The notes beneath the pieces were generated by a model. It worked only from the letters and a program-made list of their open reading frames with translations. It searched no databases and had not been told where the DNA came from. Shown here piece after piece: positions 46,113 to 54,111 of a DNA stretch of 64,000 nucleotides (within the stretch, counting starts at the first letter, position 1; every line of letters starts with the position of its first letter). The DNA is from an uncultured Thermoleophilia bacterium (GTDB lineage: Bacteria > Actinomycetota > Thermoleophilia > UBA2241): NCBI GenBank assembly GCA_903927755.1, contig CAIYOD010000111.1, positions 1-64,000 on the forward strand, given 5' to 3'. Made by a program: the position numbers and the translations under genes.

Positions 46113-46862
46113 TCAGGTCGACCGCAGCGTCTCCTCCATCTTCGTGAACCGCTCGACGTAGCCGTCGCGACCGTCGGTGTACGACGGCGGCACCCACGGC
46201 ATCTCGGCCAGGTTGGCCGTGATCATCGGCAGCAGGTCGAACGGGATCGAGATGTTCACCAGCCCCTCCGGGAACACGCGCAGGGCCTTCATGCCCCAGC
46301 ACAGGCCCGTCACGCTGAAGTTGAGCTCTCCGCTGAGGAACGGATACACGTAGAGCCACGCGCACCCGATCACCGGCGTCGACTTGCTCACGTACATGTG
46401 CCCGGTGGTCCAGCTCGAGGCCCTGAGGATCACCTCCGCCTGGCTCACGGGAGCGGTCACGACCAGCACGTCTGGGTCGAAGGTCAGCTTGTCGAGCGGC
46501 GCGAAGGTGATGAACCGCGCCGTCCCCGGATCGAGCTTGGGGAGGACCTGGTAGATGCGCCGGTTGGCCCGCGCCTCCTTGAACACCTCCAGGATCGGGC
46601 CGATCTCGCCACCGGCGAAGGCGGGCTCGACCTCGGCGTTGCCGAGCGGCATGCCGCCGGCGCAGATCTCGTCGGTGGCGGCGTAGAAGAAGGCGCGGCC
46701 GGTGTGCGCTTCGGCGAGCGTCTCGCAGAGGGCGATGGGCCGGCCCACGGGCTCGTAGCCCTCGGGCTGCAGGCGCGAGAACTTGAGGCCGACGGGCGGC
46801 CGCTCGAACTCGAACTTCTCAAAGACGGACAGGTCGGGGGCGGAGCTCGGGGCGCCGGCCAT
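46113..46862 (-). CDS. DUF169 family protein
   Basis: Encodes 249 residues. 'FERPPVGLKFSR', 'TDEICAGGMPLG' and 'GCAWLYVYPFLSGELNFSVTG' match DUF169, a family of uncharacterised soluble proteins common in anaerobes and archaea, with two conserved cysteine sites possibly for metal or redox use. It is separated by a single base from the SnoaL-like gene before it, so the pair is co-transcribed. Confidence 0.85.
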   Translation of the reverse strand: MAGAPSSAPDLSVFEKFEFERPPVGLKFSRLQPEGYEPVGRPIALCETLAEAHTGRAFFYAATDEICAGGMPLGNAEVEPAFAGGEIGPILEVFKEARANRRIYQVLPKLDPGTARFITFAPLDKLTFDPDVLVVTAPVSQAEVILRASSWTTGHMYVSKSTPVIGCAWLYVYPFLSGELNFSVTGLCWGMKALRVFPEGLVNISIPFDLLPMITANLAEMPWVPPSYTDGRDGYVERFTKMEETLRST

Positions 46863-46863
46863 G

Positions 46864-47262
46864 TCAGGCCTCCCGTGTCATGAACGCTTTGCTGACGATC
46901 CGCCACTCGCCGTCGTCCCCCTTGAGCAGGTGGAACCAGTTGGCGAAGGACATCGCGCCGAAGAACCCCGTCTCGTCGACCCTGACGCTGGCGACGCGTC
47001 CGAGCACGTCGACCGAGACGACGGCGGGCTCGTAGGGATCTCCGGCGGATTCCATGGTCGGGTGGCCGGCGATGTCGGCGAAGAACGGCTCCGGCGAGCC
47101 CGCGACGAGCTGCTCGCCGAGCACCCCGCTCATGACCGCCTCGGGGTGGAAGCAGGCGCGAAGCCCGTCCGCGTCACCTCTGAAGGCGGCGTCCGTGTAG
47201 CGCCGCATGACCGCGAGCACCTCGTCGGCGTCGCGGTCGTTCGTCGCACGCTCTGCAGTCAT
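46864..47262 (-). CDS. SnoaL/NTF2-like putative lumazine-binding or nuclear-transport-factor-fold protein
   Basis: Encodes 132 residues. 'VMRRYTDAAFRGDADGLRAC', 'FHPEAVMSG' and the late 'NWFHLLKGDDGEWRIVSKAF' are typical of the alpha/beta barrel NTF2-like fold, close to the putative lumazine-binding family. The activity cannot be predicted from the fold. ATG 47262 follows AGGGAG. The DUF169 gene follows directly. Confidence 0.82.
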   Translation of the reverse strand: MTAERATNDRDADEVLAVMRRYTDAAFRGDADGLRACFHPEAVMSGVLGEQLVAGSPEPFFADIAGHPTMESAGDPYEPAVVSVDVLGRVASVRVDETGFFGAMSFANWFHLLKGDDGEWRIVSKAFMTREA

Positions 47263-47570
47263 CCCGGGCTCCCTCCGCGTTGATGGTCGAAGTCCCGGCG
47301 GGCGCCGGATGAGGGACACGGCGCCTGACATCCCCGCCGCATCGTAGCGGTTGGCGAGGGAGCCGCCAAGGCGCGAGTCTGGCCCGGCGTGGGCGCGGCA
47401 CCCTTCCGGAGACTGGGGGTTGATCCCTTCAAAGGCATCAACCCCCAGTGCGCGGAGAGGTGCTCCCCGGCCCGGCCAGGCCCGGCCCTGCGCTCGGCGA
47501 GGGGCGGGACGAGGCGCCGCGATGGTCGGCGTCGGGCGGGCCGGGGGGAGGCTCAGGCGGTCGCCGCAGC
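47263..47570. other. Gene-free stretch of 308 bases with one strong hairpin
   Basis: No reading frame with a credible start and codon pattern is present on either strand. It lies between the start of the SnoaL-like gene and the end of the CcdA-like gene. The only structure seen is the 13-base-pair hairpin at 47412-47449. It probably holds the promoter of the SnoaL/DUF169 pair and the terminator of the arsenic-redox operon. Confidence 0.6.
47412..47449. terminator. Perfect 13-bp hairpin
   Basis: ACTGGGGGTTGAT pairs perfectly with ATCAACCCCCAGT around CCCTTCAAAGGC, itself partly self-complementary. It is placed 120 bases after the stop of the minus-strand ccdA operon, so it may end that transcript, but there is no T-run and other roles are possible. 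Confidence 0.5.
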
Positions 47571-48263
47571 TCAGCGGACGAGCAGGTACACGCCGGCGAG
47601 CACCACGAGTGCGCCGCTGACCCGCCGCACCCAGATCGTCACTCCCGAGCGATCCCCCCACGACGCCCAGCTCTGCACCTTCTGGGCGGCCGTGCCGGCG
47701 GCCACGATGACGCCGCAGTGGCCTGCCGCGAAGGCCGCCAGCAGGCCGATCGCCAGCAGGTAGTCCGTGGTCGCGCTGCCGAACACGATCATGAGCAGTG
47801 GGGCGAGGAAGGCGAAGGAGCAGGGACCGAGGCCGACGCCGAACGCGAGCCCAAGGCCGACCGCCGCGGGAGCGCCCCGGCGGCTCGTCGACTTGGGGAA
47901 GACGTTCCAGTTCAGCGGCAGTAGCCCCATGAGATAGAAGCCGAAGACGAAGAAGACGACGGCGACGGCGACGTTCCCCACGGAGCCGAGATCGCCCAGC
48001 AGCCTGCCGAGCGACCACGTGATCACGCCGATCAGCGCAATGGACGCGAGCACGCCCAGCGCGAACAGGAGGGAGAGCCGGAAGGCGCACTTGGTCGAGG
48101 CGTCCTCCTGCGTGGAGATGAAGCCGACGATCAGTGGCACGCTGGCCAGGTGGCAGGGGCTGAAGACGATGCTCACGACGCCCCAGGCGAACGCCGCCAG
48201 AAGGGCCCAGCCGAGCGACTGGCTGAGGCCGTTGCTCAGGCTGGTGAGGATCTGCTCCAGCAC
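47571..48263 (-). CDS. ccdA: CcdA/DsbD-like transmembrane thiol-disulfide transporter
   Basis: Encodes 230 residues with six predicted membrane segments. Cysteines Cys37 ('FSPCHLASVPLIVGF') and Cys148 ('GLGPCSFAF') occupy the two inverted-repeat positions that shuttle electrons in CcdA/DsbD. The preceding gene encodes a CxxC thioredoxin lipoprotein, the probable external partner. The setting inside an arsenic cluster suggests reducing power for an extracytoplasmic thiol step. Confidence 0.87.
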   Translation of the reverse strand: MLEQILTSLSNGLSQSLGWALLAAFAWGVVSIVFSPCHLASVPLIVGFISTQEDASTKCAFRLSLLFALGVLASIALIGVITWSLGRLLGDLGSVGNVAVAVVFFVFGFYLMGLLPLNWNVFPKSTSRRGAPAAVGLGLAFGVGLGPCSFAFLAPLLMIVFGSATTDYLLAIGLLAAFAAGHCGVIVAAGTAAQKVQSWASWGDRSGVTIWVRRVSGALVVLAGVYLLVR

Positions 48264-48269
48264 GGCGCG

Positions 48270-48707
48270 CTACGGCGTCGCGATCTTCTCGAGCCCGCGC
48301 TCGACGAGCAGCGCCTCGATGTCCGCCTGTGGATAGAAGCCGGTGTGCCGGTGGAACTCCTCGCCGCTCTCGTCGAGGAAGATCTGCGTGGGGATCATCT
48401 GGACGCCGTACTCGTTGGCCGGCGCCGGGTCGTCCCAGACATCGTAGAAGACCACCTCGACCTGGTCGCCGAAGGTCTGCTCGATGGCGCGCATGACCGG
48501 CTGCATCTCCTTGCACGGGACGCAGGAGTCGGCGCCGAGCTCGATGAACGTCACCTTCGGCGTGCTCTGGGCGCCGGACGACGAGCTCGCAGGGGTGGAG
48601 AGGCCCTCGGCGTCGGCCCCGCCGCCGCACCCTGCCGCGACGGCTGCCAGGGCCACAGCGAGGGCAAGAACGAGCAGGCCCGCTCGCGTGCGCCGGAGGC
48701 GCGACAC
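48270..48707 (-). CDS. Thioredoxin-fold lipoprotein
   Basis: Encodes 145 residues. A signal peptide ends in a lipobox (AAGC, Cys27), a Ser-rich linker follows, then a thioredoxin fold with active site CVPC (Cys61, Cys64) and cis-proline 'MIPTQIF'. It should act outside the membrane, reduced by the CcdA-like protein 6 bases downstream. Its start is one base from the stop of the next thioredoxin-like gene. Confidence 0.9.
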   Translation of the reverse strand: MSRLRRTRAGLLVLALAVALAAVAAGCGGGADAEGLSTPASSSSGAQSTPKVTFIELGADSCVPCKEMQPVMRAIEQTFGDQVEVVFYDVWDDPAPANEYGVQMIPTQIFLDESGEEFHRHTGFYPQADIEALLVERGLEKIATP

Positions 48708-48708
48708 G

Positions 48709-48963
48709 TCAGCCCTGCGCGGCGAGCGCGGTGCTGATCATGGAGCTGACCTCGGCCTGCGACGGCACCTTGCCGCTCACGACGACCTTGCCGTCGATGG
48801 CGAGCGCCGGCGTGGACATCACGCCGTACGACATGATGGTGGGGAAGTCCTCCACCTTGACGACCTCGGCGTCGCCGATGGCCAGGTCGCGTACCGCCGC
48901 CTCGGTCATGGCGTAGAGCTTCTGGCAGTTGGCGCAGCCGCTGCCCAGGATCTCGAGCTTCAT
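48709..48963 (-). CDS. Small redox-active disulfide (thioredoxin-fold) protein
   Basis: Encodes 84 residues: 'MKLEILGSGCANCQKLY' with CxxC at 10-13 and cis-proline 'VMSTPALAIDG'. It matches the small glutaredoxin-like 'redox-active disulfide protein 2' family often found next to permeases and ArsR genes. It is cytoplasmic. The start follows AAGGAGA. It probably services a cytoplasmic thiol of the arsenic system. Confidence 0.88.
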   Translation of the reverse strand: MKLEILGSGCANCQKLYAMTEAAVRDLAIGDAEVVKVEDFPTIMSYGVMSTPALAIDGKVVVSGKVPSQAEVSSMISTALAAQG

Positions 48964-48994
48964 GTGTGTCTCCTTCTCGGTGATGGCTTGGGAG

Positions 48995-49375
48995 TCAGGA
49001 CGCGCTGCGGCGGGCTGGAGCGTCCGCTCTGGTCGCGCAGGCGCTCCCGATCTCGCTCCGCACGGGCGGCTCGTCCCGCAGGCGCTGGACGTAGGCGAGG
49101 AACCCGCCCAGGTCACGCTCGAACCGGTCCCAGTCGAGCGAGTAGTAGGTGCGGGTGCCCTCGCTGCGCATGCGCACCAGGCCCGCGTCGCGCAGCAGGG
49201 CGAGGTGATGCGAGACGAGCGGCTGGCTGGCGTCGAGCGGCCCGGTCATCTCGCACACGCAGCGCTCGCCGCCGAGCAGGAACTCGATGATCTGCGCCCG
49301 GGTCGAGTTGCAGAGCGCCTTGAACAGCGGCACGAAGTCGGTGATCGTGCCTCGGCTCACAGGTTCGACGGTCAT
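48995..49375 (-). CDS. arsR: ArsR-family arsenic-responsive repressor
   Basis: Encodes 126 residues. The winged helix has 'FKALCNSTRAQIIEFLLGGE' and 'QPLVSHHLALLRDAGLVRMR'. The arsenite site CVC (Cys39, Cys41, in ERCVCEM) matches the classical ELCVCDL. An additional C-terminal Cys (CATRADAP) may add a ligand. Its start touches the stop of acr3 (one base shared at 49375), so the two form an operon. Confidence 0.92.
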   Translation of the reverse strand: MTVEPVSRGTITDFVPLFKALCNSTRAQIIEFLLGGERCVCEMTGPLDASQPLVSHHLALLRDAGLVRMRSEGTRTYYSLDWDRFERDLGGFLAYVQRLRDEPPVRSEIGSACATRADAPARRSAS

Positions 49376-50502
49376 CAGCTCGTCTCCCTTCCGCGGACGG
49401 GGTCGCAGCCGACCTCGTCACATCCGGCGGCCACGGCCGCGGGCACCGGTTCGTCGGTCATGCCCCAGTACTTGCGCCCCAGCCACAACGCCACGTTGAC
49501 GAGGGCGATGAGCACCGGCACCTCCACGAGTGGCCCGATGACGCTCGCGAACGCCTCGCCCGAGTTGAGGCCGAAGACGGCGATGCTCACGGCGATGGCG
49601 AGCTCGAAGTTGTTGCTCGCGGCGGTGAAGCTCAGGGTCGCCGTCTTGGAGTAGTCGGCGCCGATCTTGCGCCCCATGAAGAAGCTCACGAAGAACATGA
49701 TCACGAAGTAGATGGACAGCGGGATGGCGATGAGCAGCACGTCCAGGGGCAGCTCGACGATGAGGTCGCCCTTGAGGCTGAACATCACGAAGATGGTGAA
49801 CAGCAGCGCGATGAGCGTGAGCGGGCTGATCCGCGGGATGAACTTCTGCTCGTACCAGTCCCGGCCTTTGGTCTTGAGCGCCACGAACCGGGTGACCATG
49901 CCGGCGAGGAACGGTATGCCGAGGTAGATGAGCACGCTCTGCGCGATCTGCCAGATGGTGATGTCCACGGCCACGCCCTCGAGGCCGAACAGCGGCGGCA
50001 GCTTGGTGACGAACACCCAGGCGAACACGCTGTAGAAGAGCACCTGGAAGACGCTGTTGAAGGCCACGAGGCCGGCGGCATACTCGGTGTCGCCCTTGGC
50101 GAGCTGGTTCCAGACGATCACCATGGCGATGCAGCGCGCGAGGCCCATCATGATGAGCCCGACCATGTACTCCGGGTAGTTGTGCAGGAAGATGATCGCG
50201 AGGAAGAACATCACGAACGGCCCGATCACCCAGTTCTGCACGAGTGACAGGCCGAGGATCTTCCAGTCGCGGAACACGTCGCCGAGCTCCTCGTAGCGGA
50301 CCCTGGCGAGCGGCGGGTACATCATCACGATGAGGCCGATGGCAATGGGGATGTTGGTGGTGCCCACCGTCCAGCGGTCGATGAACTCGGGCACGGAGAC
50401 GAACGCCCAGCCGATGCCGACGCCGATGAACATCGCGAGGAAGATCCAGAGCGTGAGGTAGCGGTCGAGGAACGAGAGGCGCTTGACGGTGCTCTGTGCC
50501 AT
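49375..50502 (-). CDS. acr3: ACR3-family arsenite efflux transporter
   Basis: Encodes 375 residues with about ten membrane spans. The ACR3 hallmark '[19 protein letters not shown]' holds the essential Cys124. It exports As(III) using the proton gradient. It is the first gene of the minus-strand run acr3-arsR-trx-trx-ccdA. The promoter region is shared with the divergent metallophosphoesterase and carries a likely ArsR dyad. ATG 50502 follows AAGGAGA. Confidence 0.95.
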   Translation of the reverse strand: MAQSTVKRLSFLDRYLTLWIFLAMFIGVGIGWAFVSVPEFIDRWTVGTTNIPIAIGLIVMMYPPLARVRYEELGDVFRDWKILGLSLVQNWVIGPFVMFFLAIIFLHNYPEYMVGLIMMGLARCIAMVIVWNQLAKGDTEYAAGLVAFNSVFQVLFYSVFAWVFVTKLPPLFGLEGVAVDITIWQIAQSVLIYLGIPFLAGMVTRFVALKTKGRDWYEQKFIPRISPLTLIALLFTIFVMFSLKGDLIVELPLDVLLIAIPLSIYFVIMFFVSFFMGRKIGADYSKTATLSFTAASNNFELAIAVSIAVFGLNSGEAFASVIGPLVEVPVLIALVNVALWLGRKYWGMTDEPVPAAVAAGCDEVGCDPVRGRETS

Positions 50503-50572
50503 GGCGGGCGTCTCCTTGGGCGCGAGCGGCGAGTGGGGACAGGGTGAGGGAGTCGACGACCACGACCATACA

Positions 50573-50593
50573 TTGACAATTGTTTATGGTCAA
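50573..50593. promoter_or_regulatory. Probable ArsR operator in the acr3 / metallophosphoesterase divergent promoter
   Basis: TTGAC (50573-50577) and GTCAA (50589-50593) form a dyad with an 11-base AT-rich centre in otherwise GC-rich DNA. On the minus strand TTGACC (-35), 17 bases, TATGGT (-10) makes a plausible acr3 promoter that covers the dyad. On the plus strand TTGACA and GATACT can serve the other gene. A bound ArsR would block both. Confidence 0.6.
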
Positions 50594-50618
50594 GATACTT
50601 TGATATAAACTCCAGTCG

Positions 50619-51374
50619 ATGAAAGGACGCTCTCACGTGAAGACGCTCAGCATCGAGACGCCCTTCGCGGTCTTCAGCGACGTGCACGGCAACCTGCCGG
50701 GCCTCGAGGCGATCCTGGCGGACATCGAGCGCCGCGGCGTCCCGCGCACCGTCTCGCTCGGCGACCTCGTCGGCTACGGGCCCTCGCCCAACGAGGTCGC
50801 CCTGCTCGTCCGCGACCGCGGCATCCCCTCGCTCCTGGGCAACTACGACCAGGGCATCGGCTTCGAGACCGGCGACTGCGGCTGCGTCTACAAGACAGAC
50901 GAGCAGCGCGCCGAGGGCGCCGCCTCGCTCGCCTGGACGCAGGAGGTCGCGTCCGACGAGGCCAAGGCGTACCTGCGCACGCTGGAGGACCACTTCACAC
51001 TGGCGACGCCCGCCGGCGACCTGCTCGCCGTGCACGGCAGCCCGCGGCGCATCAACGAGTACCTCTTCGAGGACCGGCCCGAGAAGGCCATGGCGCGCAT
51101 GGCCGCGGAGTACCCGTATCCGGCGATCCTCTTCGGCCACACCCACGTGCCCTACGCCCGGTCCGTCGGCCCCACCACGTTCGTCAACGTCGGGAGCGGC
51201 GGGCGCCCCAAGGACGGCGACTGGCGCGTCTGCTACGCGATCGTCGACCCGGCGCGGCTGGGCGCCGACGGCTTCGTGGAGTTCGTCCGTGTGCCGTACG
51301 ACTGGGAGCGCCTGCAGCGGCAGCTTGCCGCGACGACGCTGATCACGCGGTTCGCAGAGCCGGAGAGCGGCTGA
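50619..51374 (+). CDS. Calcineurin-like metallophosphoesterase (MJ0936/YfcE-type)
   Basis: Encodes 245-251 residues. Metal-binding motifs are FSDVHGN, GDLVGYG, GNYD, and 'GHTHVPYA'. The two-His GHTH and NVGSGG segments fit the YfcE-like phosphodiesterase branch. The substrate is unknown. Start candidates are ATG 50619 without a clear binding site and GTG 50637 after AAGGA. Its stop is directly followed by the ArsP-like permease start, so it belongs to the arsenic island; a link to arsenic chemistry is not established. Confidence 0.88.
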   Translation: MKGRSHVKTLSIETPFAVFSDVHGNLPGLEAILADIERRGVPRTVSLGDLVGYGPSPNEVALLVRDRGIPSLLGNYDQGIGFETGDCGCVYKTDEQRAEGAASLAWTQEVASDEAKAYLRTLEDHFTLATPAGDLLAVHGSPRRINEYLFEDRPEKAMARMAAEYPYPAILFGHTHVPYARSVGPTTFVNVGSGGRPKDGDWRVCYAIVDPARLGADGFVEFVRVPYDWERLQRQLAATTLITRFAEPESG

Positions 51375-51375
51375 C

Positions 51376-52581
51376 GTGGCGTCCGGCACGGTGGATGAGG
51401 CGGCGGTCGAGCCGGTAGCGGTGGACCAGGTGGATGCCGCGGGGCCGCCGGCTGTGGTCATGCCCGCCTGCGAGTGCGGCACGCCGGCGCCGCCGACCGC
51501 CGACGACCCCGCGGCGGAGAAGAGCGGGGGCCTGCGCGCCCCCTTCCGGGCCGCCGCCCGCGCCTTCGCCCGCCTGCCGTGGTGGGCACGCATCACGATC
51601 GGCGTCGCGCTTTGGGCCGTCGTCTATCACTACTGGCTGCCCTTCATCGTGTGGCTGTTCCACGACACGCTCGACCTCCCGGACACCCGCTGGGCCTCGG
51701 CGCTCGAGTTCTTCGTCTACGACAGCGTCAAGGTGCTGCTGCTGCTCACACTCGTCGTCTTCGGCGTCGGCATGGTGCGCTCGTTCTTCAGCCCGCAGCG
51801 CACGCGGGCACTCCTGCGCGGGCGCCGCGAGACGACCGGCAACGTCATGGCCGCCGGACTGGGCATCGTCACGCCGTTCTGCAGTTGCTCGGCGGTCCCG
51901 CTCTTCATCGGCTTCGTCGAGGCCGGCATCCCGCTCGGCGTGACGTTCTCGTTCCTCATCGCGGCGCCGATGGTCAACGAGATCGCCCTGGTGCTGCTCT
52001 ACGGACTCTTCGGCTGGTGGGTGGCCGGCCTCTACCTCGTCACCGGCCTCCTCATCGCCATCGTCGCCGGCTGGGTGATCGGCCGCCTGCGCATGGAGCG
52101 CTACGTCGAGGACTGGGTGCGCGAGATCCGCATGGGCGACGCGGAGGACGTCCAGGCTCTGGACTGGGACGGCCGCGTCGCCTACGCCTGGCAAGCGGTC
52201 AAGGACATCGTCGGCAAGGTGTGGATCTACGTGCTGGCCGGCATCGCTGTGGGAGCCATCATCCACGGGTACGTGCCTGAGAACTTCATGGCGAGCATCA
52301 TGGGCGCCGACGCCTGGTGGAGCGTGCCGCTCGCCGTGCTGCTCGGCATCCCGATGTACTCCAACGCCGCCGGCATCATCCCCATCGTCGAGGCGCTGCT
52401 CGAGAAGGGCGCCGCGCTCGGCACCGTGCTCGCCTTCATGATGGCCGTCATCGCGCTCTCGCTGCCGGAGACGATCATCCTCAAGAAGGTCCTCAAGTGG
52501 CCGCTCATCTTCACGTTCCTCGGCGTGGTCGGCGCCGGCATCATGTTCGTCGGCTTCCTGTTCAACGCCGTCCTCGGCTGA
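51376..52581 (+). CDS. arsP: ArsP/DUF318-type permease
   Basis: Encodes 401 residues with eight to ten membrane spans. The DUF318 signature 'TPFCSCSAVPLFIGFVEAGI' has Cys169 and Cys171, and its second copy is 'LLGIPMYSNAAGIIPIVEAL'. ArsP proteins export trivalent organoarsenicals; other DUF318 permeases have unknown cargo. The first ~70 residues are an unusual cytoplasmic stretch with a CxC (VVMPACECGTP). A GTG start lies two bases after the metallophosphoesterase stop. A perfect hairpin follows. Confidence 0.85.
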   Translation: MASGTVDEAAVEPVAVDQVDAAGPPAVVMPACECGTPAPPTADDPAAEKSGGLRAPFRAAARAFARLPWWARITIGVALWAVVYHYWLPFIVWLFHDTLDLPDTRWASALEFFVYDSVKVLLLLTLVVFGVGMVRSFFSPQRTRALLRGRRETTGNVMAAGLGIVTPFCSCSAVPLFIGFVEAGIPLGVTFSFLIAAPMVNEIALVLLYGLFGWWVAGLYLVTGLLIAIVAGWVIGRLRMERYVEDWVREIRMGDAEDVQALDWDGRVAYAWQAVKDIVGKVWIYVLAGIAVGAIIHGYVPENFMASIMGADAWWSVPLAVLLGIPMYSNAAGIIPIVEALLEKGAALGTVLAFMMAVIALSLPETIILKKVLKWPLIFTFLGVVGAGIMFVGFLFNAVLG

Positions 52582-52605
52582 CGGCGCCGCCCTCGGCTGA
52601 CGGCG

Positions 52606-52648
52606 GGACGGGGTGGCCGCATCCACCCCGGATGCGGCCACCCCGTCC
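52606..52648. terminator. Perfect 19-bp bidirectional terminator hairpin
   Basis: GGACGGGGTGGCCGCATCC pairs without mismatch with its reverse complement 5 bases later (loop ACCCC). It lies between the convergent ends of the ArsP-like permease and arsM and is symmetric, so it can terminate both transcripts. Confidence 0.8.
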
Positions 52649-52678
52649 ACAGCGAGCCGGCAGGTCTGGTCGGGTCCG

Positions 52679-53533
52679 TCAGCAGCAGCACCCCGGAGAG
52701 CAGCAGCCGCCCGACGGCTTCACGGCGTGCACGAAGCCGCTGGCTATCTGCACGCCGTCCGGCAGCGGCGGCGCCCCGCACATGTTGTTCTCCGCGGAGC
52801 CGTCGTAGACATTGGTCACCTCGATCGACGCGTCGGCGAACCCGGCGCGACCCAGACGGGCGAGGAAGTCGCGCTCCTCGAGCGCGCCGGAGATGCACGC
52901 CGACCACGCGTCGGTGTCCTCGAGCAGCGTCCGGGGCACCTGGCCCATGTCTCCCTGGAACACGATGTCGCTGATGGCGAGCCGCCCGCCGGGCTTGAGC
53001 ACGCGGTAGGCCTCGGCGAGGGCGCGGTCCTTGTCGGTCGAGAGGTTCACGACACAGTTGCTGATGATGACGTCCACGGTCGCGTCCGGCAGCGGGATGG
53101 CCTCCAGCTCGCCCTTGAGGAACTCCACGTTGTCGACGCCGGCCTTGCGCTGGTTGTCGCGCGCCAGCGCGAGCATCTCGTCGGTCATGTCGATGCCGTA
53201 GGCCTTGCCGGTGGGGCCGACGCGGCGGGCGCTGAGCAGGACGTCGATCCCGCCGCCGCTCCCGAGGTCGAGCACCACGTCGCCAGGCTGCAAGTCGGCG
53301 AGCGCCGTCGGGTTGCCGCAGCCGAGGCTGGCGAGCACGGCTTCGGCGGGGAGCTCGCTGGTCTCGTCGACCCCGTAGAGGCCGCGGGCGATATCGTCGA
53401 GTGGCTCGACCGCGGCCGGACCGCAACTGCAGCCGCAGCTACACGGCTTGGCCTGGCTCGCGGCCACGGCGCGCTCGGCGTAGTGGTCGCGGATGTGGGT
53501 CTTCAGGTCGGCGTCGCTCGGTGGCTGGCTCAT
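52679..53533 (-). CDS. arsM: Arsenite S-adenosylmethionine methyltransferase
   Basis: Encodes 284 residues. The SAM motif is [10 protein letters not shown] (89-98). The three arsenic-binding cysteines fall at Cys72 (LGCGNP), Cys160 (SNCVVNLS) and Cys213 (WSACISGAL). Extra cysteine clusters sit at the N side (CSCGCSC, 31-37) and at the very C terminus (CCSPGCCC), as in several bacterial ArsM. It methylates As(III), giving products that the adjacent ArsP-like permease could export. ATG 53533 follows GAGGAGAG. Confidence 0.95.
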   Translation of the reverse strand: MSQPPSDADLKTHIRDHYAERAVAASQAKPCSCGCSCGPAAVEPLDDIARGLYGVDETSELPAEAVLASLGCGNPTALADLQPGDVVLDLGSGGGIDVLLSARRVGPTGKAYGIDMTDEMLALARDNQRKAGVDNVEFLKGELEAIPLPDATVDVIISNCVVNLSTDKDRALAEAYRVLKPGGRLAISDIVFQGDMGQVPRTLLEDTDAWSACISGALEERDFLARLGRAGFADASIEVTNVYDGSAENNMCGAPPLPDGVQIASGFVHAVKPSGGCCSPGCCC

Positions 53534-53558
53534 CGTCTCTCCTCGAGGGTTCGGTCTC

Positions 53559-53615
53559 GTCAAGTCAAATCAAACTCGTTGCTTATGATGATAGACTGAT
53601 GCGGACCACAGTCAA
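53559..53615. promoter_or_regulatory. Probable ArsR-type operator between arsM and the second arsR
   Basis: A less GC-rich stretch carries three short direct repeats of the TCAA(g/a) type at 53560-53574 and a further GTCAA at 53611-53615. The GTCAA half site is the same as in the dyad upstream of acr3. It is positioned to control both divergent genes. Confidence 0.4.
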
Positions 53616-53658
53616 CCCCACATCAACAGGAATTGTGCTGACGCCGGGAGGTGGCCCA

Positions 53659-54087
53659 ATGACGAGGAGTGAGGTGGAAGAGACGCGTGCGGCCGGCTGC
53701 TGCGGAAGCGCCGATCCGGCCGGGGCCGCCTGCTGCCCACCTCAGGACGCGACGCAGGCGGCGTGGCTCACCCGGGTGGCGAAGGCCTTGAGCGACCCCA
53801 TCCGGCTCAACATGCTCGACGTCATGGTGCAGGGCAGGGCCTGTTGCGGGCTGCCGGAGCCGTCGGAGCGCGGGGTGCCCGGCAAGGAGGACCCCGCGGG
53901 CATCTGCGTCTGCGACTTCCAGGACCACTTCGGGCTCGGGCAGTCCAAGGCGTCCTACCACCTGCGTGTCCTGCGTGAGGCCGGGCTGGTGCACGAGGAG
54001 GTCCGCGGCAAGTGGACGTTCTACTCTGTGGATGCCGCGGCCGCCAGACGCGCGCTGGACGCCTTCGCGGAGCTCATGCGCCTCTAG
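53659..54087 (+). CDS. arsR: ArsR-family repressor with Cys-rich N terminus
   Basis: Encodes 142 residues. The winged helix includes 'RVAKALSDPIRLNMLDVMVQ' and 'LGQSKASYHLRVLREAGLVH'. The CVC pair (83, 85) in ICVCDF lies at the classical site. Two vicinal cysteine pairs (14-15 and 25-26) and Cys62-Cys63 resemble ArsR proteins with relocated arsenic sites. ATG 53659 follows GGGAGGTGG and is preferred to ATG 53599. Divergent from arsM, it likely controls it. Confidence 0.9.
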   Translation: MTRSEVEETRAAGCCGSADPAGAACCPPQDATQAAWLTRVAKALSDPIRLNMLDVMVQGRACCGLPEPSERGVPGKEDPAGICVCDFQDHFGLGQSKASYHLRVLREAGLVHEEVRGKWTFYSVDAAAARRALDAFAELMRL

Positions 54088-54111
54088 ACCTGGACGGGCA
54101 TCACTCGACCG

